From Thunnus maccoyii (Eukaryota; Chordata; Actinopteri; Scombriformes; Scombridae), in assembly GCF_910596095.1 (NCBI RefSeq), contig NC_056540.1, forward strand, positions 9,355,001 to 9,419,000: a stretch of 64,000 bases of DNA, in the 5' to 3' direction. A model generated the notes under the pieces. That model made no database searches, was not told the origin of the DNA, and saw only the letters and a program-made list of their open reading frames with translations. A program made the translations under genes and the position numbers. Of this stretch, positions 11,190 through 23,479 are shown one piece after another. Each line of letters begins with the position of its first letter. Positions within the stretch are counted from its first letter, which is position 1.

Positions 11190-13698
11190 TGGTTGATTCC
11201 CAGATATTCGTAAATCTGTATGTTCACTTCTCCAAATGAGTCATTTGCGTTGGCTAAAATTAATATTACTAATAATGTAACATGCTATGAATATGATGAG
11301 TGAAATCATTTTTTTGACAATTGTGCTCTCTCTCTCTCTGATACATGATCTGTGTATTTATGACCTAATCATTACAGACTGGCTCATTAACACAGTCAAG
11401 TGACTCATAATCTACTATGTAGTTAAAGGGAACATATTATTCACATTTTCAGGTCTATATTTATATTCTGGGGCTCTGGTGGAATATCTTTGCATTACAT
11501 ACAGTTAAAAAACTAATTTATCTTAGGCTAGCCATTTATACAGCCCTCATTTCAGTGTCTGTCTGAAACAGGCCGTTTTAGCTCCTGTCCCTTTGAAGGC
11601 CCCCCTTCTGATTAGTCCACTCTGCTCTTCACTCAAAATGTTAACTTCTCAAATGCTCTCAAATCACTACATGTTCAAGCCCGAATCAGATCCAAAATAC
11701 GACAACAACCTGACGTCAGCTGGAGGGAGGTGTAGAGGTAACATTGCAAACAAGGTGTTCAGAGCAGGCTTGCAGGGAGCATTTTTACATACGTTCACCT
11801 CATGCTTTGGAACTTTGGATCATAGAGATTCAACATCATAACATTTTATAAATGACAAAAAAATCACAATCACAGCATGCCTCAGCATGCTACATAGTCC
11901 TTGTCAGCATTTTGTCAGCAATTCTTGCAACTTGTAAAAACTGGCTATATGACAATTCCACCCACCTTACACAGTGACTGGCCAGGTGTGCTGATGTGTG
12001 AAAATAGGCTGAATTGGAACTCTCTCTCAAGCTCTCTTTTTTTCAAACACAACTTCTAGCACATTTTCATTTGTATAAAATAGAGACAAACTGTGCAATG
12101 TCGTCTATTTGTACAATTCATCGTGTTGAGATGATTACAAATAAACAGAGAGGATACACAGTTCTTGCAGCTAGGTGAAGGCTATGACAGCAGGATTTTC
12201 AACCCACTTTTTGCCTCATGCAGAGCAGATATCAACACATTTGTCTAGAGATTACACATCATACAACCTGGTTAATTTGAAGCACTGAGGCCTTTATTTA
12301 GGAACTACTACCTCATTAATTAGCAGTTTCTTACTTATTCCCTGGTAACTACTCAAGAATATCCATACCTTATGTAGTGTTTTGTCCCTGTCGGTTGTAA
12401 CTCAGTGTTCAGTTGCTCAGTGTCCTTCTCTTCCCTGTCCTCTCTTTTTCTCCCTCCTCTCTCTTCTTGGTGAAGCCTTATCAGCGCTCCAGGGACTAAC
12501 TGACATTCACACAGACAGTAATGACACCACAGGATTCGAGGCGCTTCACACTCCGCTCTCTCCTCTCGCCTCTCTCCTCTCTCTCCGTATCTGTTTCTCC
12601 CTTTCTCATTCTTGCTGCTTTTTCTCTTGTTCTCTCTTCCTGGGCAATTAGACAGAGGGAGAAGTCCCAGTTGGCTCGCGGTGGTAATCAAACATCTTTT
12701 TCTTGTCCATTTAACACTGGGATTAATTTCCTACAAGGTTAATTAAAGAGGCCCATCAGACAGAACTGATTATTGCAAAGGTTACTGTAACACTGCTGTT
12801 CAATGTTTCCCTGCCTGCGTCTGTACACACACAAGCACTTGTGTGCACACATACTCATGCCCTTAAATGCACAGACATTAGTGTACATACACATGCACCC
12901 ACGGGGACAAATGGAATAAGGATTATGTGGTTGTCCAGGAGGAATATTGAGTTTGTAAATTTTCTTACTTGATGTACAGTATTTGTAAGCAGGGTGATGC
13001 TTTGGAGGCGTAATGAAAAAGACTGAGGAGTCACTTACCATTAATTCACATGAACAAATCCTTAGTCTAGTGTCCAAAAGGCTGAACATTGTTTTGTTTG
13101 TCTTTTTTTTAAGGACTGGTGAAAAAGAGATGTATTCATTTTGATGATGAAATGTGTGGGTGCTACAATTTTCATTTTGGATGCCGGACTGTGAAATTAT
13201 GGTTTTGGTTCAGAGCCACTAACGAAAAGGACAAGGAACTTATATCATGGTAGCCATTATCCTGTTTGCCTAAATACAGAGACCATGTTTCCCATAAATC
13301 CTCTCACTCATAGTAACCCCCCCCCCCAAAAAAAACAAACAACAACAAAAAAAGCAATCCTTCAACATGTCCTGCGTACCCCTCTATGCAGTTGTTTCTT
13401 TCTTCACTTTAGTGACGAGGGGAACCAGGAAATGATCATGTTGAAAGTTATTTCTCCACAAACCTTTCATCAGTTACACCATCTGCCTTTTTGAAAATCC
13501 TGAGCCAAGATGCTACCAATGATCTCAGCTATGATTTCATTATCATACTGTAAATACTGATGTATTATTACTCAATTACAAAACTTGAAGCAGCGGGCCA
13601 CCCAGTAGACAAGTTGTAATGACACATACCATTTCTCACTGCATTTCCTGTCTGTGTCTGTCACTATCAAATAAATGCCAAATGCAAAAAAACAAAAG
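11182..13698. other. Intergenic, with an old interspersed repeat at its left end
   Basis: 11420-11600 begins AAAGGGAACATATTATTCAC and continues with CATTTTCAGG and related words. I know this as a widespread teleost repeat; its right end may lie near 12000. The remainder has a CT-rich stretch (12420-12620), a C8-10/A8 homopolymer run (13316-13335) and no exon I can support. Confidence 0.5.
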
Positions 13699-14250
13699 GT
13701 TGAAGCAGCAGCTGGTTAGCTTAGCTTAGAACAGCAAACCTGGCTTTGTCTGAAGGTAACAGAAACTGCTTACTGTAGCTCACCTCTAAAGCTCAGTAAT
13801 ATCATGTTATAGCTATCCCATTTGTTTAAACAACAAGTTGTGGTTTTTACAGGGGTTATGTGCCGGACTATTTCTTGGCTGGACACAGTAACTTCCTGGA
13901 GTCTTGCCGTCACTGTTAGATTTCCAGCCAACCAGTGGAGAAAGCCAAGAAATAGTCCCACTAATAAAACCAAAGCGTGTCGTTTTTACACTTATGTTTT
14001 GGTACAGATTAAACAAACAAGATGTATTGTATTAATGAGTGAGATGTAGAAGTTCTCATAGGCGGATTTTGTTTCCTTTGGACAGAGTCAGGCTAGCTGT
14101 ATTCCCCTGTTTCCAGTCTTTATGCTAAGCTAACCGACTGCTGGCAGTAGCTTCAAATGTATTGTACATACATGAGAGTCAAACTTGTCATCTAACTCTT
14201 GGGAAGAAAACAAATAAGCACATTTCCTAAAATGTTGAATTTTTCCTCAA
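13699..14250 (+). repeat. Dispersed palindromic repeat, long copy (family A, copy 2)
   Basis: Outer arms: GGTTAGCTTAGCTTA near 13713-13727 mirrors TGCTAAGCTAACC near 14122-14134. Inner arms: GGACTATTTCTTGGCT (13865-13880) is a perfect 16-bp inverted match to AGCCAAGAAATAGTCC (13943-13958). The right end has GTCATCTAACTCTTGGGAAG, shared with copies 1 and 3. No transposase is present. The structure resembles a MITE or foldback element; the family is common in percomorph fish. Confidence 0.78.
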
Positions 14251-14761
14251 AGTCATTTTCATTCATATCGCCCAAAATCACGAATTAGCCTCCCTCTCAA
14301 CACTCTGGAACAAGATGCTTTTTGGATGCTGAAATGCTAAAATAAATGATTTTCTAAATGTAACTGATTTTCTTCAACACGTAGTATACAACTGTGTCAG
14401 CATACTTGCATATGCCTCCTGCTTCATGACGGACCTGTAAATCATGTTACCCATGGAGAACGAGCTGTGACAGCTCATGTCCACCACTCAGCAATCATAG
14501 AGAACAAAGATCACCATGACAGGTATAACCAGACAGAGAAAACATTCCTATTCAACTGGTTACCATAACAGCAGCGAGTAAGACCAGGGTCACAGTCCAT
14601 AACACACACACACACACACACATACACACAGTCTCAATTAGCAGAGCAGCAGCCATACCAGCCTGTTTCTGTTTATGCTGCACAGTGAGAAAGAGCCCTC
14701 AGGTGACACACACACACACATACACACTGTTATACACACACAGTCACACATGTGCGGGTTC

Positions 14762-14775
14762 ATTAGCATGCTAAT
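14762..14775. promoter_or_regulatory. Perfect 14-bp palindrome of two POU octamer variants
   Basis: ATTAGCATGCTAAT is its own reverse complement and contains ATGCTAAT on both strands, a known variant of the POU octamer ATGCAAAT. It lies about 18.7 kb upstream of the pou3f4 start. A regulatory role is inference only. Confidence 0.4.
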
Positions 14776-15721
14776 TGGAGGTGAGGACAGTGTGGTGTGG
14801 AGGTGGTACAGAGCAGCCCCAGTGTATTAATCACAGGCTCAGGGAGACCAGCTGACTCCCCAACCTGGTCTCTCAGCCCCCTCACCCAGCCCCCTCGCCC
14901 TCTCTCTCTCTCTCACCCCTGCACCTCCCTCCACCCAGTCTGCCCACCTCCTACTCTCCCACTGAAGCCAGCCTCTATGACTCCCTGCCCAGCTGGTAAA
15001 GGGAGCTTCGGTGCACAAGGAACGCTGTGTTCAGCACTAGAGGTTCATTGAGACTTGACACTGAAGTTTTCTTTTTCAAAATCTTGGCTTTGGCTGCCAA
15101 CACTACAATATATACCATAAATCGTAATTCAATACAGTGATAAACACCTGTGACAGAAACTCAACAGTGTGATTGTAAAATACGTCCACCAATAAAAAAT
15201 AATATAAAAACTGTGCTTTTTAAGAGTAGAGGCAAGAGGGCAGCTTAAGTTTCTGTGTTTGAAATCACATATTATGTGTTATATAGTGTGCTATATTTAT
15301 CCTACATCATTTTATATGAGTGTCCAAAATTTGAAATATATGCAGAACAAGTATACGATGCCTTCAAAAATGTGCATGTCCTTGGCATGTAGGCTACAAT
15401 CCCACAATGCAACATGTTGCATTTTATAGATGCTAAAATTAGAAACCTATAATGTTTAAATAATTATATTTTTCAACTTTCCCAATACTGATAGTGAGCA
15501 GTATGAGTGACTTTTGACACAGTCAAAATCTTGGTTTGTGAGGATTCCCTTCACCTGAGCCAAGCCTCTAGTTTAAGTTGAACAATTACAAATACTAATA
15601 CTAATACTAATATTTGTTCAATTTTCACTTAAACCAGCAACTTTTTGGTTACTTGAGGTTAGTTCAACAGGCTGTAAACATTGACATATATAAAGTTTGT
15701 ATAGCACATGTGTTATCAAAC

Positions 15722-15824
15722 TGTTGCTTATTTACACATCCAGCAGACATGGAGCAACATTAGCATTCATTTGGAGTCGTGATTCTGGCCACCGGACAAA
15801 CTGAAGTCCAATAGTCCTGAGTCA
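15722..15824 (+). repeat. Dispersed repeat family B, copy 1 (fragment)
   Basis: CAGCAGACATGGAGCAACAT followed by AGCATTCATTTGGAGTCGTG and TTCTGGCCACC matches 18755-18870 almost base for base, and its tail matches the reverse strand at 41115-41275. I know this as a common teleost interspersed repeat. Confidence 0.8.
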
Positions 15825-18540
15825 ATAAACCAAATTTTAACAAGAGGGCAGGGAGTGTTTTAAATAGTATGAGATGCATTAAATCTTAGATTTTCATGAC
15901 ACTGTAGCTATGCCAGGTATTTAACAGATAAAGCAGCTGATATATGATTATGTGAAAACCTCCAGTGCTATGCAGGCAGCGAGAGTGAAAGAGAAAAAGC
16001 ACCAATGAAGCAGCCAAAAGTAACCTGCTGTTACTGTAACAAGGGACCCTGATAACACAGTAATAACAGGCTAATCGTATTTGGGTTCAGAAACCACAAC
16101 ATGCTAATTCAATTAGCTTAATAAGCCCCTGTAGATAAAGGGCTTGTTTCGGCTGTCGTGATTGGCTCAAGGTCCCAAGGAGGTGGTCCTCTGGGGCCGG
16201 TCGGCTCAGGATTCACCGTCACCAGTAGAGGGGGAACTTCCAGCACAGTCCACTGTGTGTGTGAGTGTTTATTGGATATTAAGGGATGTTTGTTGTAGGA
16301 AATACTTTAATTATGCAGGTTTTTCTGCAGCTTTAAAATAGATATACTGTACGTCAGAAGGGCTTTTATGATTTCTATGTTATATATATTTAAATATATG
16401 AGTTCTTATATAAGTTTATTGGCAGCTAAACCTAACGCAGAATGATACAGGCCTTGCAATCTTCAGAGCCGACCTGGGCGATATATCAAGGTGCTTAAAA
16501 AGAAGTTTGTCTCAAAGTTTGACTCCAGTCACCTAAATATTATTTGAGCTTCAACCAACAGATTCTCCAAAGAAGCAAATCAGCAACTCCTACTTCTGTA
16601 AACTGTGCATCCTCTTAAAATTTCAACAATGAGGAAGTAGTCGTTCGCCCCTTGGAACTTTCTTTATTGTTTGTCTCCACAAACACAGCACACAATGCCG
16701 AACAAAACCATTCTCAGTCTATTGTCCTGGTGCTGTGTCTCAGTTCACTCTGAGCGTCTGTCTCAGCTTCTGGGGTCTTTGTGTGGAGATGCACAGAAAG
16801 GCATGGCAGCATTGTTTCACCGGCTGAGGAGGAGAATGGAACTGTTACAGTGGAGAGAATTGGCAGCTGAGCCCAGCGAGGAGATTCTCCACACAGTATT
16901 AGGGAGAGGGATCACGACGCTCCACCGCCGCGCTGGCCCCGCTCACCCCTCAAACACACACACTCAACACATACACACACACACACACACACACCCCAAA
17001 ACTAGACGCACAACCTCAGCTCCCTCCCCATCCCTGTGAAATCTGCATTCTGTCTTAACCCTTTGTTTCTCAGCAGACAAGCTAATCTGTTTACGGGTGT
17101 TTGTGAGGGCGCCTTTGTTTGTGCCACGCACATATGCGTGTGCACACATACACGCATTAATCTGCAGGCCACGAGCCAGCTGACACTAGCAGAATATAAC
17201 ACCAATCCCCACAGACTCTCTCCTGCAGACACACAGTCTTTCTTTTTTTCTCTCTTTTTCCTCCCATGTTCCCATACGTATACGCATGTGTACGTGTGTG
17301 TGCATGCAACATGCGACTACATGCATATTCTGCAGAAAGCGGGGGGGGATGGTGCATCTGATCAGCAGAGTACGTATAGCAGATAAGAGAGGAAGGCAGT
17401 GTCAAATGAACAGAGGCAGTGTAGGCAGAGGGAGGATGGTGTCTGGAGGCAGAGAACTGCTGTAAACAACACAGCTCGTATTTAAAGAAGGATTTGTTCA
17501 GAAGCTGAGTGCACAGCTGGATCTGTACTGTACACATCAGCAAAAAAAAAACAACAAAAAAAAAACACACTCCCTCTCTGACTGGGCCCGTTTCTCTCCT
17601 CGCACCAGCTCAATCCCCTTCATCAAACGTCACAGCAATTTGAGAGATTAGACAGCGTGGATTAGACACCACAAGGCTGCTTCTTTTTGAAGCGTCGGAT
17701 GCCTTTGTGCTCCATTCTCTCCACCTCTTTCATTTCATAAGACGATATTATATCGAGTGGTGGTAAGACTCTCACATTCACAATAACAGTGTCTCAGTTG
17801 ATTCACTGACTATGGGATGTGAGTGAGTAGCCTAATTATGTAAGAAGTAAACACTTCTCGCTGGCTGCTTATTCCACCTTGCACTGGCATACATGTTTAT
17901 TGGTTGGCCTTACTAGATTTCCCTGCCTCTATTTCTGCTCTGATTAATGAGATACACACACACACACACACAAACTCCTACACGCACACACACACACGAA
18001 CACACAAAGGCACGTGCTCTCAACACCATCTCCCCTCTCACCAACTTAGCGGCGCTATTAGGCCTGATTGAACCCTATCCAGTGGATGTAATATATTAGC
18101 AGGGAGATTATTCTGACGTTAAAACATGTTCCCTGTGCTGACAGCATCATCAATCACCCTCACACTGCCTGTGGAAGACTCACACACTGGACATAATTGC
18201 TTCAGCATGGGGTTGGAGAGAGGAGGGAGGGGGAGGAGGAGGAGGAGGAGGAGGAGAGAAGTGTGTGAGATTTAGTGTGGGTGTTTGTATTTGCATGTCA
18301 GCCATACAGGCAAGTGCAGCACCGATCATACGGGAAGCCGTGCCCAAACTGGCATTCGATGAGCCAGATTATTCCAAAATGAGCTCTAATCTGAGTCATT
18401 GCTCATGAAAAAACGACTCATTATTTCTGATAACTTCAGTTAATGGGAGTAACTGTCTCTATTACCAGCGGCCTCTTGTGGATGAGTCATACACAGGTGG
18501 ACTCCTTTACTCACTTATTCATCTAATCTGATTCAGTGGT

Positions 18541-18640
18541 GACAGAAGTATTCAGATCCTAAAAAGTAGCAATAATACGGTGTAAAAATACTCACTTGAA
18601 AGTAAAAATCCTGCATTCAACATTACTAAAAGCTGCTAGT
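18541..18640 (+). repeat. Teleost interspersed repeat fragment (family C)
   Basis: GTAAAAATACTC, then AAGTAAAAATCCTGCATTCA, is the sequence of a very common fish repeat. A companion end with AAGTAAAGATACTTTG and ACATTCCACTA lies at 19695-19730, so 18541-19730 may be one composite insertion that includes family B copy 2. Confidence 0.55.
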
Positions 18641-18754
18641 AGTGATTATTACCAGCAAAACTGACTGAAACTTGCTTTAATTCATTTTTTTTCCCACTTG
18701 GGGGCAGCACAACAAACTGTCAACTGTTACACTGTCAAGTTGATGAGGCAAATT

Positions 18755-19000
18755 TGTTAGCAAACAGGTGCCTATTTGCTATATTCAGCAGACACAGAGC
18801 AACATCAGCATTCATTTGGAGTCGTGTTTCTGGCCACCTGACAAATGTAAGTCCAGTCTTCCCTCTGCTTTTAGCTCTGTTTTCATCTCCACCAACTCCT
18901 GAGGGAAATATCTGGATGTTTAGCCGCTAAATGTTTCACTATGTTCAGCTCGGCGCTTATTCTATCTGTTTGTTGCTACAGAGGGTTTATTAGAGCTTTG
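18755..19000 (+). repeat. Dispersed repeat family B, copy 2 (longest)
   Basis: It shares CAGCATTCATTTGGAGTCGT and TTTCTGGCCACCTGACAAA with copy 1, and continues with TTAGCTCTGTTTTCATCTCC and ACCAACTCCTGAGGGAAATA, which correspond to the reverse strand of copy 3. It is noncoding. Confidence 0.82.
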
Positions 19001-19735
19001 TCGCTGAGTTATGAGCTCAAAGATGCTAAAACGCTCCAAAGACCTGAGAGGGAGTGCAGGTTTAGGTGATAATTCTTTATGGGTACATCACTACAAACAA
19101 CACCTTTCAAATTACAATCATTTTTCCCATTGTTGATATGAAAATATTGATCAGTGCAGCTTTGAAGTTTTTTACTAAAACATACTCATTATGCAGCAAA
19201 AGGGTCTATATTATTATCTATTATGATAGGAGATTATTACTATTAATGGATGATTTTTGATTTTGATGTTGTAGCTGGTTGATGAGGAGCTAATTTACAC
19301 ACTGATGTTCTAATCTGTAACACTGGATTTTATTTATTCATATGTTCTGAATGTAAAATATAAACCTTCAAAGTAACTATACCTGTCAAATAATTGCAGT
19401 TACAGGGCAATATTTGCTTCTAAAATGTTGGAGTTGAGGTGCTGTATGTGCACTGGAGGCCCCAAGTTTCCACATCACACTTGTGTAAATTGCATACTGT
19501 AATTGTGATGTCACAAATCCTTCTTGTAGGTAAACACCTTAAACTCAGATTTAAGGTGAGCACAAAGAGAGTTTCCACTTTTTGTAGATTAATGTGAAAA
19601 CATCCTTAAAGTGTCAAATTCTGCACATACATCATTCTGCATAGTAAAGCTTAAATATCCAAGAGAAGGAACAAGAAGAAAAAAACTTGAATGGAGGAGT
19701 AAGTAAAGATACTTTGTTACATTCCACTATTAATT

Positions 19736-22700
19736 ATTTCTTTAGACTGCAGGTATTGGGAATAATATCCAGCTGCCTCTTGTAGATGACCTCCATACAG
19801 CGGGACAAAACTTATTTCCCTTTTTCCTGCCTAATCTTTGTTTCCAACATGTTTCCAACCCTGCTGTTTAGCTTTGCTCTCACCTGCTCATAACCTGCAG
19901 TACAGTATTTGCATGCTGCTCACAGGAAGGTGTAGATGTAAAAAAAAAAAAAAAAAAACACCACAGCCTGCGAAGCCCACCTTTGTATTTCTTTTATCTG
20001 ATATAATCCATGCTATTCCATGCTGCTTCTTCTCGTTCTATAGCAGCGACCCTCTCCCTCTCTCTTTCCTCTGTAATGTGATCCAGTGATTAGTATTCTG
20101 CTCAGGCGTTAGGATGGAAAGCAGAGTGGCTGCCGAGAGGTGTCCTGAATCACATCACTCATATTCCACTAAGTGTGTGCGTGTCTGTGTGTGTCTGCAT
20201 GTGTGTGTTTCAAAGAGAGTGAACCAAATCAATCTTATATCACCAACCGGCCACTAAGTGTTGCGTGTGTAAGCGTCACTCTGCATTGTTTAAACACACA
20301 TTTACCATCTAACTGAGCTGCTGCACTGCCATTTGTCAGTTTCCCCCCTGCATGGTGTGTGTGCATGTGTTGCGTTTGTGTGTGTGTGTTTGCACACATG
20401 CCAAGGTCAACCGCACCTCATCTCTCCTGGCTGGTAAATGCAGGCGGCCCTTCTACATTCTGGATGTAACGCAGTTATTTCACAGCTGAAATCCATCCTT
20501 TGTCTTTCACTTTAGCTCCGAAAATTAAGGAAATTTATAATTGTGTGATGTGTTTATCTCATCTGATATAACCCATAATAGTCACATTCCTACACATATG
20601 CACTAATGGGTCATCTGGACAGACTCAGTTTGCTGTAACTAAACATGATTTATCTGGTATGGAGCAGTTTAGTGTTACAGCTTAATAGTGTTGTTTTATC
20701 ATGAGCCTTAATATGCTATAAAATACAGAAATTAAAAATAAAATGTTTTATGGCCTGTAAACAACAGTGTTAAATACAAATTGGCTGGAGTTGGCAAACT
20801 TCCTGACAGGCCAACAAGGGCAAAAAGATCAGTCCTCAGTCCCACTTCTCTGCTCGTGTACGTAGTCATTTTTTAAGGAAAAACTTAGCAGGGTTGAGAA
20901 TACACTCTCTTAGGCCACACCACATAAACCATTCCATGGCCGCACCCAGTTGTATGTATGTATTAGTCCAGCTCATGGCCACACTTTGCATGGCTGGGAA
21001 AAAGCAGTATATTTGGTCAAAAGAGGAATCAGAATTTGTGGCCTCTGTTTTGTCATATAAACAATTATTATGCCATAGAAATGTATAGTTTCTGTAAAAA
21101 CAGCATGTAACCTGCAGTAAATACAAAACAGATCAAAGAACAGAGCCAATTAAACCGCTGTAAAGCTGGGCAGACACTGTGGGATTTTATTTATCTTGTA
21201 CGTTATCTTGTTTTAACTCACACTGCATGTTTTAATGAGCCTTTCTTTGCAGCCAGAGCCTGCGACTTTTATGTTTAGACTGTACCGTACTGACATGTAG
21301 GCCATACCGTACATGATGCGAGTGCTCACCTCACACTGAATGTAAGCATGGTCGGGTTTGCCCAGTGACATTTCCAATAAAGTTTTTTCAAACAAGACGA
21401 CCGTGTCCTCAACAATGTTGACAAAAAACGAGAAAGGCATTTTTTTGTGCAATTTTATGATGAACGGAAACTAAATAAGAAGAAAAAAAAAGGAAAATAT
21501 GGAACTGCAGATGTCTGGAACACAATAGTCTGTCTGTTCTGCAGCTAAATTCAGTTTAATATCACAGCAGTTTCAGTTAGGACTACAGTGTTAGCCACAA
21601 TATGTAAAATACTACTCCAATAACATTAAAACAAGATCATAGAGTTTATAAAGCAGCTTTTGACAGCAGAAATGGAAAATTGGAAAACTGCAAGAGAGCT
21701 GACCAAAATGTCTGTCCTGCCAGAAATCCAACGATTCTAAAAGTAGTCTGGGGCGACCAATTTATTGTTAAAATCAGGCTTAATTTGTACAGTATCTGCA
21801 TTCTGGCTGCTTAGTTACTACATTTTGGCTTTATATTGCAATATAGATTTTCACACTTCACTACTGCACTCTGTCGCAGAGAGACAACTAACAAGACACA
21901 TAAGGTAAGAGTTAATATAAAGCTGGCTGCTATAAAATAGTCGTCATGCCTTAACAAAAGCTAAAACTAAGTTAACTTATTGATTTAACTGAAAATGATC
22001 CATTTTGTTTTTCCACATTAGCCTACAAAATGGGGCAGTATAGAGAAATCTAATCTTGATAGAGAGAAGAACCAAACTAAACTCCTGGTAAAGCTAAATG
22101 GTTTAGCACAGCAGCTTTTGACTCTAGTGTATTTCATGTGACTTGGTGAGGCTAAGCTACCTTTTAATCACATATTTAAATCTATTAAATTGTAAATTAA
22201 TGTATTGCATCAGTTTCAATATAATGATGACAAATACTGGATGGACAGACACCTATCAAAACAAAATACATTTTCTTTACATCTACAAACCAGTTGAAAT
22301 GTTTGAAGCTGTCCCCTTGCACTCTGTGAAGATTATCTAAAGGCAGGGTCTCGTATCTTGATGTTAGGCGCCCTGTTATCTAGGTTTTTTGGGGGGCGAA
22401 ATAATCTAAAAACAGGCATAAAATGAAGGTATTTCAGCCTTTCTATCTATCACAAAGGCTGGCCTGTAAACCCTTTCTTCTCTTTTGCCTTTGTAGGGCA
22501 GATTATTTACCAGAAAATACAAATTAAGCACAAAACTCGTTAGTTTGAAGAGAAAAAAATCTGTCATTTTATTGGATTATTTTGCCTCCGAATTCCACTC
22601 CACAGTTACTAAATGTACTCCAACGTTTCACATTTGAATGCTACAACCATTACGACCCTTTGTAAAATTAGTCGGCATTATTGATGATTTCTCTTAGTAA

Positions 22701-23438
22701 CACAACATCTTCCCCCTTTTTTTGGATCATCTGATTATGTTTTCTTACAGTAAATGGACTGTAACAGATTTCGGTTAACATTTCCTGACAGCCTCTGGCT
22801 GAATGATACTATGCTGCCAAACTCTGACTCGTGTGAACGAAAAGAGAAATTTCATTACAGTATGATTTTCCAGAAACGCCACCGCACTGTGAAGACATTA
22901 CCATAACAAATATCACAAGGGCTAAGTTGCGTATACAAGGCATGCTTTACTAAAAGGTAAAGAGACTAGAGAGATGCTGTGCACAGGTACACAGAGGGAT
23001 AAAAAAGAAAATGTGTGTGTATGCGTGTGTGTGTGTGCATGTGAAGAGGGGGGGAGTGTGTGGCCTGGAGGGTGAGAGAGGAAGACGGAGTGTGTGTGCA
23101 TGCATTAAAATAGGGGATTTTCTTGTCAGAGTAGCAGGGTTGGGGATTAGTTTAGGATCTGACTGAGACAGAGGAGAGGAGGGCTGATGACTTTAGCCAC
23201 ATAAAGAGATGACTGGGCAAATATGGACGCATACATCAATATCAGCGGCGAGCACATTATAGCGACGCCCAGCAGAGCAAAACACATACAGTAGACAGCC
23301 GGGAAGATTTTCTTTGTTTATGCATGACTGGAGAGAAGGAAATTAATATCAGTGAATTGAATCCGCTCCTATGGAAGATCTTTATGCCTCCCCAAACCTC
23401 AGACTCACAAAATAGATGCAAGTGACACACACTCGCAT

Positions 23439-23479
<41 letters not shown>

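Larger units (their letters stand above)
14251..18540. other. Intergenic desert upstream of pou3f4
   Basis: No gene found. It contains CA microsatellites (14601-14624, 14707-14740, 16974-16994, 17955-17972), a 14-bp POU-type palindrome (14762-14775), a partial dispersed repeat (15722-15824), a TAAT-rich block with an octamer variant (16068-16250) and a GGA triplet run (18227-18256). The open frame at 16671-17039 is explained partly by CA-repeat translation and I do not call it. Confidence 0.55.

Noticed and set aside
12353-12691. 112-aa minus-strand open frame
   Set aside because: It comes from a CT-rich (GA on the minus strand) tract giving Arg/Glu-rich sequence; not a gene.
16671-17039. 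122-aa open frame
   Set aside because: Its last third is a translated CA microsatellite and the rest resembles no known protein; no splice partner was found.
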